Positions 7,843 through 15,603 of a DNA stretch of 18,395 nt are shown here, piece after piece. This stretch comes from Bifidobacteriaceae bacterium (GTDB taxonomy: Bacteria; Actinomycetota; Actinomycetes; Actinomycetales; WQXJ01): positions 1-18,395 of the forward strand of contig JAISCU010000306.1 in assembly GCA_031265345.1 (NCBI GenBank), written 5' to 3'. The notes under the pieces are model-generated. The model saw nothing but the letters and a program-made list of their open reading frames with translations, was not told the DNA's origin and ran no database searches. Numbering within the stretch: the stretch's first letter is position 1; every line of letters starts with the position of its first letter. Both the position numbers and the translations under genes were made by a program.

Positions 7843-8034
7843 ATGTATGAATACCTGGTCGTGGCCGTGGGCGGCGGAACCGGGACCCGCCTTCCAGGGC
7901 GCAAGCACGTGTTTATCCAAACCGAAGCCACCGAGGTCATGAACGACTACGCCAAGCAGGGTTGGGAGGTCCACCAGGTGACCCGGAGCGATTGGACGGG
8001 ACGCTTGATCATCACCTTCCGAAAGGCGATCTGA
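7843..8034 (+). CDS. DUF4177-like small protein
   Basis: A 63-residue protein (64 if the adjacent ATG at 7840 is used). It opens MYEYLVVAV and has the later segment VMNDYAKQGWEVHQVTR, the two hallmarks of DUF4177-type proteins: a first beta strand starting with Tyr-Glu-Tyr and a helix ending in Gly-Trp-Glu before a second strand. The final strand is GRLIITFRKAI. Function is unknown for the family; members are small cytosolic proteins. It has its own -10 box and stands between the membrane paralogs and the ileS leader. It could be co-transcribed into ileS, but the leader has a separate candidate promoter. Confidence 0.65.
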   Translation: MYEYLVVAVGGGTGTRLPGRKHVFIQTEATEVMNDYAKQGWEVHQVTRSDWTGRLIITFRKAI

Positions 8035-8069
8035 GACCCACCGGTAGCGGAGCCCCCCGCCAAGTCGGC

Positions 8070-8075
8070 TAGAGT
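8070..8075 (+). promoter_or_regulatory. candidate -10 box for the ileS leader
   Basis: TAGAGT lies about 13 bases before the first T-box stem (GAGC at 8088), which fits a transcript start near 8082. No clear -35 is present at the expected spacing. This is a position-based inference. Confidence 0.35.
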
Positions 8076-8081
8076 TATGCG

Positions 8082-8330
8082 ATTGGCGAGCATTGACCCG
8101 GCCATCACCGGCGAGCTCCCCGGAAGAACAGGCCCGCGGTCCCAAAACGCCAGGGGTCCCATTAGAACCGGGCGCCCCAGGGCGCGGCCAATGCCCTGAC
8201 AGATGAAGCGGTCCGGGACCGAGCGGCGCTAGCCGCAAGACCCGGACAAGCGAGGTGGTACCGCGGTGCGGGCGCCAACCCGGCGTGACAGGTCGGGGCC
8301 GGGCGCACGGCATCGTCCTCGTGGAGAACA
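8082..8330 (+). promoter_or_regulatory. T-box riboswitch leader of ileS (tRNA-Ile sensing)
   Basis: The T-box core AGCGAGGTGGTACCGCGGTG (8249-8268) carries the conserved sequence that pairs with the uncharged tRNA acceptor end. Near the 5' end a very short stem I can be drawn: GAGC (8088-8091) with GCTC (8115-8118), and CCGG (8098-8101) with CCGG (8108-8111). These enclose a loop containing ATC (8104-8106), the isoleucine specifier codon. The stem is far shorter than in Bacillus leaders, as known for actinobacterial ileS T-boxes, which act on translation. CGTCCTCGT (8314-8322) follows the core. No intrinsic terminator with a T-run is seen before the ileS start, consistent with translational control. 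Low charged tRNA-Ile would raise IleRS synthesis. Confidence 0.9.
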
Positions 8331-8366
8331 GACGAAAACCAACCGCGAAAAGGACCACCCGGCGCC

Positions 8367-11300
8367 ATGGCTTACCCACTGCACCGCCCCGACCTGACCG
8401 ACGTACCCGCCAAAGCCTCCTTCCCCGTGCTCGAACACGAGACGCTGGCCTATTGGGGCAAGGACCGCACCTTCGAGGCATCCATCGACCAGCGCCCGGC
8501 CAGCCGCGACGGCCGTAGCGGCGCGGGCGAGTTCGTCTTCTACGACGGGCCGCCCTTCGCCAACGGCCTGCCCCACTACGGGCACCTCTTGACGGGCTAC
8601 GTGAAGGATCTGGTGCCGCGCTACCAGACCATGCGCGGTCGGCGGGTGGAGCGCCGCTTCGGTTGGGACTGCCATGGGCTCCCAGCCGAGATCGAGGCCG
8701 AGCGCGAACTCGGGATCAAGAACAAATCGGAGATCGACCGCATGGGCGTGGCCGAATTCAACGCCGCCTGCCGCGCCTCGGTCCTGCGCTACACCGACCA
8801 ATGGGAGGACTACGTCTCCCGCCAGGCGCGCTGGGTCGATTTCGCCAACGACTACAAGACGCTCGACTTGCCGTACATGGAATCGGTCATGTGGGCCTTC
8901 AAGACGCTCTGGGACAAGGGCCTGATCTACGAGGGCCACCAGGTGCTCTGGTACTGCTTCCGCTGCGGCACCCCGCTCTCGGCCAGCGAGACCCGCATGG
9001 ACGAGGTATACCGCTCGCGCCAGGACACGGCCGTCACGGTCGCCTTCGAACTGTACGCGGATGACTTGCCGGGCAGTTTGGCAGACCAGGTGGACGATGC
9101 CGCCGGGTCGCCTCCGCTGGCTATGGCGGCGGGCAGCGACCAGGCCGAGCGCCGGGCCATCCACGAGCGGCTGACCGGCGCGCAGGCGCTGGCCTGGACC
9201 ACGACCCCCTGGACCCTGCCCTCGAACCTGGCTCTGGCGGTCAACCCGGATGTCGATTACGTGCTGGTGGCCCCGGAGACGATGGACGGCGAGCGCATCT
9301 TGGTGGCCGAGGCGCGGCTGGCCGCGTACAAACGTGAGTTAGGTGAGAGCCCCGATGTGATCGGACGCTACAAGGGCAGCCAGTTGGTCGGCCTGCGCTA
9401 CCGGCCGCTGTTCGACTTCTTCGCCCCCGAGGCCGCCAAGGGCGCTTTCCGGGTCCTCGCGGCCGACTACGTGACGACCGAGGACGGCACCGGGCTGGTC
9501 CACATCGCCCCGGCCTACGGCGAAGAGGACAAGGCCGTGACGGACTCGGCCGGGATCGAACTAGTCAACCCGGTCGATTCGGCGGGGCGGTTCACGGCCC
9601 CGGTCACGCCCTGGCAGGGCCTGGGCGTGTTCGAAGCGAACCGGCCGATCACCCAGGCGCTGAAGGAGTCGGGGCAACTGCTGCGCCAGGAGTCGTACGA
9701 GCATCCCTATCCGCATTGCTGGCGTTGCGACACGCCGCTGATCCAATACGCGGTCGGCTCGTGGTTCGTGGCGGTGACCAAGTTCCGCGACCGGATGGTC
9801 GAATTGAACCAGCAGATCGAATGGTCGCCGGAGCATATCCGGGACGGGCAATTCGGCAAATGGCTGGAAGGTGCGCGTGATTGGTCGATCTCCCGTAACC
9901 GCTATTGGGGTTCGCCGATTCCAGTGTGGGTGTCCGATGATCCGGCATATCCGCGCGTGGACGTTTACGGTTCCCTGGACGAATTGGAACGCGATTTCGG
10001 CGTCCGGCCGGATGATCTGCATCGCCCCGCCATCGATGAATTGACTCGTTCGAATCCGGATGATCCGACCGGGCGTTCGGTTATGCGCCGGGTGCCGGAA
10101 GTGCTCGATTGCTGGTTCGAGTCTGGTTCCATGCCGTTCGCCCAAGTGCATTACCCGTTCGAGAACCGGGACTGGTTCGAGTCGCATTATCCGGGCGATT
10201 TCATTGTCGAATACATCGGCCAGACGCGGGGCTGGTTCTACACGTTGCACGTCCTGGCGACGGCCCTGTTCGACAAGCCGAGTTTCCGGACCTGCCTGAC
10301 CCATGGCGTTGTCCTAGGCGACGACGGGCTGAAGATGTCCAAGTCGAAAGGCAATTTCCCGGACGTGCGCATGGTGTTCGAGCGCGACGGCGCGGACGCC
10401 ATGCGCTGGTTCTTGATGTCGAGCGCGATCCTGCGGGGTGGGAACCTGGTGGTGACGGACGATGCGATCCGCGACGCCGTCCGCCAGGTGCTGCTGCCGA
10501 TGTGGAACACCTGGTCGTTCTTTGGGCTCTACGCCAACTCCGGTGATGGCGGCGCGGGCCTGCGGGGGCGGCGGGTCACTTCCGGCGACTATGCCGACCT
10601 GAGCGAATTGGACCGCTACATCCTGGCCCGGACCCGAACCCTGGTCTTGGACCTGACCGCGCAACTGGACCAGTACCTGATCCCGGAGGCCTGCGAGTCC
10701 GTTCGCGAGTTCCTGGACGCCTTGAACAACTGGTACGTGCGCGAGTCGCGCGACCGTTTCTGGGCCGAGGACCAGGCCGCTTTCAACGTGCTGTGGACGG
10801 TGTTGGAGACGTTGACGCGCCTCACGGCGCCGTTGCTGCCCATGTTGAGCGAGGAGATCTGGCGCGGCTTGACGGGCGGGCGGTCGGTGCATCTTTGCGA
10901 CTGGCCGTCTTTGGCCGAAGGCACGGACGATGCCGCCGCCCTGGTCGCGGACGATTCCCTGGTCGCCGTCATGGAGCGGGTCCGCGAAGTCTGCTCGGCC
11001 GCTTTGTCTATGAGGAAGGCCCATGGCATCAAGGTGCGCCAACCGCTGGCCGGCCTTGTTGTGGCGGATTCCGATGCCTCCCGTCTGGCGCCGTTCGCGG
11101 AGTTGATCAAGGCCGAGGTCAACGTCAAGGAACTGACCCTGATCGAGTACTCCGCCGAGGCGGCGGACCGCTACGGCGTCTACACGCGGCTGGAGGTCAA
11201 CGCGCGGGCAGCCGGTCCGCGCTTGGGCCGCCAGGTCCAGGACGTCATCAAGGCGGTCAAGTCCGGGGCGTGGTTGATGGGTTCAGACGGGGCTGTCGTG

Positions 11301-11681
11301 GTGATCACCGCCTCCGGCGAAGTCACGTTGGCTGATGGCGAGTACACCACCCGCACGGTGGTCGAGGATCGCGAGGGCGACCAACTGGGCGCGGTGGTGT
11401 TGTCCGGCAACGGCTTCGCTCTGCTGGACTTGAAGGTCTCCGACGAGTTGCTGGCCGAAGGCTATGCCCGCGACATGGTCCGCCTGGTCCAGGACGAGCG
11501 CAAGGCCACCGGCCTGCATGTTGCCGACCGGATCGCGTTGTCGTTGTCGGTCCCTGCGCAGTGGGCGGCGGCGGTCACCGCTCACTCCGAGTTGATCCAA
11601 CGCGAGACCCTGGCCCTGTCTTTGGAAGTTGACGTCTCGGCGACCGATGTCGCCTCGGCCGTGGTCACCAAGGTGGGATGA
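8367..11681 (+). CDS. ileS: isoleucyl-tRNA synthetase
   Basis: A 1104-residue class Ia aminoacyl-tRNA synthetase that charges tRNA-Ile in the cytosol. Visible landmarks are [13 protein letters not shown] (HIGH-type site at residues 70-73), the editing-domain stretch [11 protein letters not shown], the [11 protein letters not shown] segment, [11 protein letters not shown], and LKMSKSKGN (KMSKS at 656-660). The protein ends in an anticodon-binding region and a long C-terminal part. Length and motifs match the long, eukaryote-like (type 2) IleRS usual in actinobacteria, a type known to tolerate mupirocin; this was not tested here. AAAGGA lies about 12 bases before ATG 8367. Relative to my recollection of the mycobacterial enzyme, about 30 extra residues sit in the editing domain (about 232-262, containing [17 protein letters not shown]). 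Its last 17 bases overlap the convergent GNAT toxin gene. Confidence 0.97.
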   Translation: MAYPLHRPDLTDVPAKASFPVLEHETLAYWGKDRTFEASIDQRPASRDGRSGAGEFVFYDGPPFANGLPHYGHLLTGYVKDLVPRYQTMRGRRVERRFGWDCHGLPAEIEAERELGIKNKSEIDRMGVAEFNAACRASVLRYTDQWEDYVSRQARWVDFANDYKTLDLPYMESVMWAFKTLWDKGLIYEGHQVLWYCFRCGTPLSASETRMDEVYRSRQDTAVTVAFELYADDLPGSLADQVDDAAGSPPLAMAAGSDQAERRAIHERLTGAQALAWTTTPWTLPSNLALAVNPDVDYVLVAPETMDGERILVAEARLAAYKRELGESPDVIGRYKGSQLVGLRYRPLFDFFAPEAAKGAFRVLAADYVTTEDGTGLVHIAPAYGEEDKAVTDSAGIELVNPVDSAGRFTAPVTPWQGLGVFEANRPITQALKESGQLLRQESYEHPYPHCWRCDTPLIQYAVGSWFVAVTKFRDRMVELNQQIEWSPEHIRDGQFGKWLEGARDWSISRNRYWGSPIPVWVSDDPAYPRVDVYGSLDELERDFGVRPDDLHRPAIDELTRSNPDDPTGRSVMRRVPEVLDCWFESGSMPFAQVHYPFENRDWFESHYPGDFIVEYIGQTRGWFYTLHVLATALFDKPSFRTCLTHGVVLGDDGLKMSKSKGNFPDVRMVFERDGADAMRWFLMSSAILRGGNLVVTDDAIRDAVRQVLLPMWNTWSFFGLYANSGDGGAGLRGRRVTSGDYADLSELDRYILARTRTLVLDLTAQLDQYLIPEACESVREFLDALNNWYVRESRDRFWAEDQAAFNVLWTVLETLTRLTAPLLPMLSEEIWRGLTGGRSVHLCDWPSLAEGTDDAAALVADDSLVAVMERVREVCSAALSMRKAHGIKVRQPLAGLVVADSDASRLAPFAELIKAEVNVKELTLIEYSAEAADRYGVYTRLEVNARAAGPRLGRQVQDVIKAVKSGAWLMGSDGAVVVITASGEVTLADGEYTTRTVVEDREGDQLGAVVLSGNGFALLDLKVSDELLAEGYARDMVRLVQDERKATGLHVADRIALSLSVPAQWAAAVTAHSELIQRETLALSLEVDVSATDVASAVVTKVG

Positions 11682-12216
11682 GGCCGTCGCCGAGGAGTTC
11701 CGTTCCCACGCTGGAGCGCCTATTGAGGTCGGCCTGGGCTCGGATCGCGGCGGTGGGCATGAGGAGCAGCAGCGGGTCCACAGGGGATTCGAGGAACGGC
11801 AGCAGGTGCAGATAGAAATCCTTCGCTCGCTGGTCGGCGCAGTTGACCGCGAGCGCGGCGCAGCCTATCCCAGCCGATACTCGTGCGGTGCGGAGGACGG
11901 CGTCTCGCAGCAGTTCCGCGCCGAGCCCGCGGCCCTGGCATTTGCGGTCCACGGCGAGCCTGCCGAGGAGCGCCACCGGGATGCGGACCGGTCTGCGGGA
12001 GGGCTTCATCGCTTGTGGAGCGTCAGCCCGGATCACCGATCCCATGGCTAGCGCGTAATAGCCCGCCACCTGGTCGCCATCCGCGAGGACGAACACTGCC
12101 GCGTTGTCCGCGCGCTGGTTCTGCCCCGCCGCGTGCCTGATCCAGTCGTCCAGGTCTGCGTCGTCTGAGTCGAACCCCTCTCGTTGGTGACTCTTCGCGA
12201 GCCGCTCGATCCTCAC
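11665..12216 (-). CDS. GNAT acetyltransferase toxin, TacT-like
   Basis: This 183-residue protein has the GNAT toxin pattern: [17 protein letters not shown] near the start, then [31 protein letters not shown] (acetyl-CoA loop at 94-99), and [24 protein letters not shown]. Tyr135 is in the position of the catalytic Tyr of TacT-type enzymes. By family these enzymes acetylate the amino group of aminoacyl-tRNAs and stop translation, with a DUF1778 antitoxin as partner. The GTG start overlaps the antitoxin stop by four bases (GTGA). The protein runs about 22 residues past the usual end near [10 protein letters not shown], and this tail takes the gene 17 bases into the 3' end of ileS on the other strand. 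Lying antisense to ileS is notable for a toxin that would act on charged tRNA. Confidence 0.85.
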   Translation of the reverse strand: MRIERLAKSHQREGFDSDDADLDDWIRHAAGQNQRADNAAVFVLADGDQVAGYYALAMGSVIRADAPQAMKPSRRPVRIPVALLGRLAVDRKCQGRGLGAELLRDAVLRTARVSAGIGCAALAVNCADQRAKDFYLHLLPFLESPVDPLLLLMPTAAIRAQADLNRRSSVGTELLGDGLIPPW

Positions 12217-12461
12217 AGCGCCGACGGACGGGAGAGGAAGGCACCGATCCTGGCGGCATCGGGCAGCGGCGCGTCAAGCAACCGCTGGAACTCCGCGAAC
12301 TCTTCGTCGGTGGCGTAGATGACAGCGCGATCCGCGAGCAACCGCGTCGCCTCGGACACTGCGGACTCGACCACGAAATCGGTCAGGGTCTTGTCAGACG
12401 CGGTGGCGGCGCGCTTGAGGATGGCTTCCTGCCGTCGGGTCGCGCGGACATTGTTCCCCAC
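12213..12461 (-). CDS. DUF1778 ribbon-helix-helix antitoxin, TacA-like
   Basis: An 82-residue protein starting at GTG 12461; an in-frame TGA at 12473-12471 rules out a much earlier start. NVRATRRQEAILKRAATASDKTLTDFVVESAV is the expected DNA-binding ribbon-helix-helix pattern, followed by a helix and YATDEEFAEFQRLLDAPLPDAARIGAFL, the toxin-neutralising tail of this family. It precedes and overlaps the GNAT gene by four bases. No clear ribosome-binding site precedes the GTG. The first degenerate unit of the 31-bp array begins five bases upstream, so the promoter and any operator must lie in or beside that array. Confidence 0.83.
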   Translation of the reverse strand: MGNNVRATRRQEAILKRAATASDKTLTDFVVESAVSEATRLLADRAVIYATDEEFAEFQRLLDAPLPDAARIGAFLSRPSAL

Positions 12462-12465
12462 TGCG

Positions 12466-12743
12466 CCGAGTCAGTCGATTTGCGCCCTGTTGTTCATCGA
12501 CTCCGCTGTTTAGGTCCCTCAACACCGTCGAGTCCGCTGTTTTGCGCGCCCATTCGCATCGAGTCCGCTGGTCTGCGTGGCCGACTTCATCGAGTCCGCT
12601 GTTTTGCGCGCATCTCGACACACCTGGAACGCGCTGACCAGGCAAAACGCGAAAAGGCCGGACCCAAAACGGCGGACTCGACGAACAACGGCCTGGGAAA
12701 CAGCGGACTCGACGAATCTCATGACGCGAAACACCGGTCTCGC
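12466..12743. repeat. 31-bp-phased array of a 17-19 bp motif, five forward and three inverted copies
   Basis: The motif TCGAGTCCGCTGTTTTGCG recurs at starts 12466 (degenerate), 12497, 12528, 12559 and 12590, exactly 31 bp apart. On the other strand copies end at 12681, 12712 and 12743 (the last degenerate), also 31 bp apart. The paired units 12590/12681, 12559/12712 and 12528/12743 share one symmetry axis at about 12635.5, so the whole forms a stepped, interrupted palindrome. The 12-14 bases between motifs vary. The central 60 bases include CCTGG (12623-12627) and CCAGG (12638-12642). Because 31 is not a multiple of three, the array is not a coding repeat. It lies immediately upstream of the TacAT-like operon. 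Function unknown. Confidence 0.85.
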
Positions 12744-13180
12744 CGCGCAGGAGCGCGCGGACCCTCAGAAACTGCGCCGACTGGCTCCGGCACACGATAT
12801 GGACAGGCCGTCAACACTGCGACCGGCCCGATTTGCAAGCCGACGTTGCTCATTTGCGCAACCGACGCCGTGAGTTGCTCGGCGGCGCCATTGCGTCAGG
12901 CGTGGGCCGAATCAGTGCCGGTGTTCGGACCTGGCGGACCATCGAAGGACACTCTCCGGGAGGTTGCTGGCAGCCAGGCCTTGGCTGCAATCGCCGAAGG
13001 GCACCCTGGCCGTAGTTGTAAAGGATCTCTTGACGACTGACTTCGCTCGGAATTCCCTGCAGACGTTGAGGCGTGGCCCGAGGCCGGTATGTCGCTGGAT
13101 GGGTTCATGCTCGAGTCGCGCCGGGCGCTAACGTCCGCTGTCGCTTCGGGAGGCAGTTTTCATCGGCCTGGAATGAGTCC
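12744..13180. other. intergenic region between the array and the Fic gene
   Basis: About 437 bases without a supportable gene. Open frames exist on both strands but show no recognisable domain, and they run into the array. Two related segments, ATTTGCAAGCCGACG (12831-12845) and ATTTGCGCAACCGACG (12852-12867), resemble the 12-base unit repeated near the 3' end of the Fic gene. The stretch may contain decayed coding sequence, for example the frame encoding EFPADVEAWPEAGMSLDG near 13054-13107, but I do not recognise it. Confidence 0.4.
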
Positions 13181-14209
13181 TTATGCGGGATGGCCGTTAG
13201 GCTCGCCGTCCTTGATGACTTCCCAATGACCGGTCTTGGCGGAGCCGATTCGGCGAATCCTCCCAGCGGACTTCAGCGCCCGCAGGTAGCGCTCGACGGT
13301 CCGGGGGCTCTTGCCCAGCGCGGCCGCCAAGGGCACCGCGGTGAGGCCAGGGCGCTCGCGCAGCAACCGCAGCACGGCGTCCGGGCCATTTACTCCGACA
13401 TTTGCACCGACATTTGCACCGACATCGGTCGCGTTGGCCCGTGCTCTGGCCTCGTATCCGACCAGTGACTGCTCGATCACATCCAGCATGTAATTGACGA
13501 AGACGGCGGCGTCGATCTCGGGTTCACGGGAGGCCTGGAGCGCCAAATAGTAACCGCTTTGGTGCTGTCGGATGAGTGTCTCCACCGGCATCCAGGCGAA
13601 GATCGGTTTCCAGCGGCTCAGGACCAGCGTCTGCCACAATCGCCCTATCCGCCCGTTGCCGTCGCGGAACGGGTGGATGTGCTCAATGAGGAAGTGGGTC
13701 GCGCTCGACACCACGAGCGCATGATCGGATGATGCGGCTCCCCACTCCAACAGCTCGGAGACCAGCCGTGGCACTTTCTCGGCCCGCGATCCCGTGTGGA
13801 GCACTTCCCCCTCGGCATTGACGATTTCGACATCAACGGTTCTGAAGGCCCCCGATTCGGCGACCAGACCCTCGGTCAACCGGTGGTGCGCGCGGAGGAA
13901 GTCATCGGTGTCCCACGGGTCCAGCGTGTCGAGCGCCCCGTAAGCTGCCAACGCGTTCTCCACTTCCTTCACGTCGCGGGGCGGTGCGACGACCGCCGCA
14001 CCGTTGGCCACGCGTTCCACCTGCGCCAGGGATAACCGATTGCCCTCGATGGCCGTGGAGGAATGGACTGACCGGATCCGGTTCGCTCGTCGCAATTCGA
14101 CCCTGTCCTTGGCCACATCCTCCAAGGCGCTGACTCGCCCGACCCGTTCGACGATGCGTTCGATCTGACCGTCCCACTCCGGCCGCTTGGTGTAGAACTC
14201 CGGTATCAT
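13181..14209 (-). CDS. Fic/DOC family protein with C-terminal winged helix
   Basis: A 342-residue protein. The Fic signature HPFRDGNGRIGR (179-190) is complete, with catalytic His179 and the phosphate-binding loop intact. An N-terminal inhibitory-helix motif SSTAIEGN (50-57) matches (S/T)xxxE(G/N), with Glu55 expected to block ATP. A linker with GANVGANVGVNG (264-275) leads into a C-terminal helix-turn-helix (GLTAVPLAAALGKSPRTVERYLRAL, then a wing RIRRIG). By family it would transfer AMP from ATP to a Ser, Thr or Tyr of a target protein, kept off by its own N-terminal helix; the target is unknown. The start is firm: AGGAGG lies four bases before ATG 14209. It lies 87 bases downstream of the RhuM-family gene on the same strand, probably in one operon. 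Confidence 0.9.
   Translation of the reverse strand: MIPEFYTKRPEWDGQIERIVERVGRVSALEDVAKDRVELRRANRIRSVHSSTAIEGNRLSLAQVERVANGAAVVAPPRDVKEVENALAAYGALDTLDPWDTDDFLRAHHRLTEGLVAESGAFRTVDVEIVNAEGEVLHTGSRAEKVPRLVSELLEWGAASSDHALVVSSATHFLIEHIHPFRDGNGRIGRLWQTLVLSRWKPIFAWMPVETLIRQHQSGYYLALQASREPEIDAAVFVNYMLDVIEQSLVGYEARARANATDVGANVGANVGVNGPDAVLRLLRERPGLTAVPLAAALGKSPRTVERYLRALKSAGRIRRIGSAKTGHWEVIKDGEPNGHPA
13395..13427. repeat. 12-base tandem repeat inside the Fic gene
   Basis: CCGACATTTGCA occurs twice in full (13395-13406, 13407-13418) and then as a partial third unit. On the coding strand it gives the Gly-Ala-Asn-Val repeats that link the Fic and winged-helix domains. A whole-codon unit means copy-number change would lengthen or shorten the linker without frameshift. 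Confidence 0.7.
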
Positions 14210-14296
14210 GGCACCTCCTCGTCGCTAATCATCGGCTCACCCATAGGGTCGGTCGGGCGCCGCGTGAGTCGTTGGCCGGCGCCTTGAATGGGCCCA

Positions 14297-15382
14297 TCAC
14301 GGCAGATCACGGTTGGCGGCGCGTCCATCGAGGTGCTGTTCCAGCCGATCCAGGCCGCAGTGCGCTTCCCCCGCCAGGAAGCGGTCAAAGTCGCTCACCA
14401 GCAGGCCGTCTTGCATTACTCGATACTTCTCCCACTCGCTGAGGGCGTGCCGTTGGGCGTCATCCATGGACACCTCTCCGCGTCCGTCTAGGATGGTGTG
14501 CTGCCACAATCCGATGAACGCGTCCAATCTCTTCGCCCAGTCTTCCATGGTCATCGGTACGCGGCGTGTGGCCATGGACTCCGCATAATCCAGGAAGGCG
14601 TTGACGATCCTGCCCAACTCGTCTAGTTCCTCGCGGTTGAGGTAATTCTTGCCGACCGTGACATCCGAGGCCAGTATCCGCCCCGACGGTGCCTTGTCCC
14701 AGGTGGCTAAGCCCATGAACGGCTTGGCCGCGTCGGCGCGGTCGCGAATCAATTCCGCAGCGGTGTGGCCATGGACGGCGAAGTGCAACTTGTTCTGGAC
14801 GGAGGCGAAGAACGCCCTGGTAGTCGGTGCCTCCCGGTTGTAGTCGACAGAGGTGGCGTAAATGTCGGTGACCTTTTGATACCAGCGGCGCTCAGACAGG
14901 CGGATCTCGCGGATCTCTTCAAGTAGTTGCTCGTAGTAGTCCACTCCGAGGTAGTGCCCGTTCTCAAGGCGCTTGTTGTCCAACACCCAGCCCTTGATTG
15001 CGAAGTCCCGTAGCACGGCCGTCGCCCACTGGCGGAACTGGGTCGCACGAAGCGAGTTGACCCGGTATCCCACCGAAATGATCGCGTCCAGGTTGTAATG
15101 GGCGACTTCCCGGCTGACCCGCCGGGTGCCTTCGGTTTGAACTGTCAGATAACTTCTGACAGTTGCAGCTTCTTGCAATTCGCCAGACGCGAATATCCCG
15201 GCGAGGTGGTGTTGGATCGTTTGTTTGGTGACTCCGAACAACTCGGCCATGAGCTTCTGCGTGAGCCACACGGTCTCCTTCTCGAAGCGGGCCTCAATGG
15301 TTTGGCCTCCCGCCTGCGAGGTGAACACCAAGAACTCTGCGGTCGAGTTCCGGATGCGGAGTTGCTTCGGTTGGCTGGTCAT
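14297..15382 (-). CDS. RhuM family protein
   Basis: A 361-residue protein recognised by the RhuM-family layout: a helix-turn-helix-like segment WLTQKLMAELFGVTKQTIQHHL near residues 30-55, then EAATVRSYLTVQTEGTRRVSREV, then HYNLDAIISVGYRVNSLRATQFRQWATAVL, followed by a helical C-terminal half. RhuM was named for a Salmonella pathogenicity-island gene; its biochemical role is unknown and the family is common in mobile and defence-associated loci. ATG 15382 is chosen because AAGGGGAA lies about six bases upstream; the frame is open to 15424. Third-position base use looks more mixed and A/T-tolerant than in ileS or copA, which hints at horizontal origin. An inverted repeat, AACTGTCAG (15140-15148) and CTGACAGTT (15156-15164), lies inside the gene. 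Confidence 0.85.
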   Translation of the reverse strand: MTSQPKQLRIRNSTAEFLVFTSQAGGQTIEARFEKETVWLTQKLMAELFGVTKQTIQHHLAGIFASGELQEAATVRSYLTVQTEGTRRVSREVAHYNLDAIISVGYRVNSLRATQFRQWATAVLRDFAIKGWVLDNKRLENGHYLGVDYYEQLLEEIREIRLSERRWYQKVTDIYATSVDYNREAPTTRAFFASVQNKLHFAVHGHTAAELIRDRADAAKPFMGLATWDKAPSGRILASDVTVGKNYLNREELDELGRIVNAFLDYAESMATRRVPMTMEDWAKRLDAFIGLWQHTILDGRGEVSMDDAQRHALSEWEKYRVMQDGLLVSDFDRFLAGEAHCGLDRLEQHLDGRAANRDLP

Positions 15383-15431
15383 GGGGTTCCCCTTTCGCGG
15401 CCCGTGAGACCCGTCTGCCGCCACGGTCTGA

Positions 15432-15456
15432 CAGCCTGGGCGGTCGCGCCAGGCTG
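15432..15456. other. hairpin between copA and the RhuM gene
   Basis: CAGCCTGG (15432-15439) and CCAGGCTG (15449-15456) form a perfect 8-bp stem; inner GCG/CGC can add three pairs around a small loop with one bulged base. It is downstream of copA and about 50 bases upstream of the RhuM start. It could be a copA terminator without a T-run or a leader structure for RhuM. Confidence 0.35.
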
Positions 15457-15566
15457 CCTCGTCACGACCACCGTGGCCAGCGCCGATCGTCCCTCGTCAG
15501 ACAAGACTCGCGTCTTCCGGTTCCGCTCGCCGCCCTCATCGGTGGTCATCCCGCCAAGGGTATCGC

Positions 15567-15582
15567 GTGCCACCGGTGGCAC
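15567..15582. promoter_or_regulatory. perfect 16-bp palindrome 3' of copA
   Basis: GTGCCACCGGTGGCAC is its own reverse complement. It lies 22 bases past the copA stop and 185 bases upstream of the RhuM start. A palindrome with no loop is more like a dimeric repressor or nuclease site than a terminator. The bound protein is unknown. Confidence 0.3.
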
Positions 15583-15603
15583 CGGCGGATTCCGCGGGCG
15601 GGG

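Noticed and set aside
12361..12370. Extra array-motif copy inside the antitoxin gene (GCGGACTCGA)
   Set aside because: It encodes the Val-Glu-Ser-Ala stretch expected in DUF1778 antitoxins and is off the 31-bp phase; a similar match in copA near 16522 is also explained by coding.
12466..12743. CRISPR array
   Set aside because: The repeat is only 17-19 bp with 12-14 bp linkers, copies are degenerate and occur in both orientations, and no cas gene is present.
12480..13040. 186-residue open frame on the plus strand
   Set aside because: Its first half is translated 31-bp array, the product has no recognisable domain, and there is no ribosome-binding site. Overlapping frames on the other strand are equally long.
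14206..14388. 60-residue frame between RhuM and Fic on the minus strand
   Set aside because: It overlaps the RhuM 3' end and the Fic ribosome-binding site and has no recognisable content.
15567..15582. parS chromosome-partition site
   Set aside because: The palindrome GTGCCACCGGTGGCAC does not match the known parS consensus TGTTTCACGTGAAACA.
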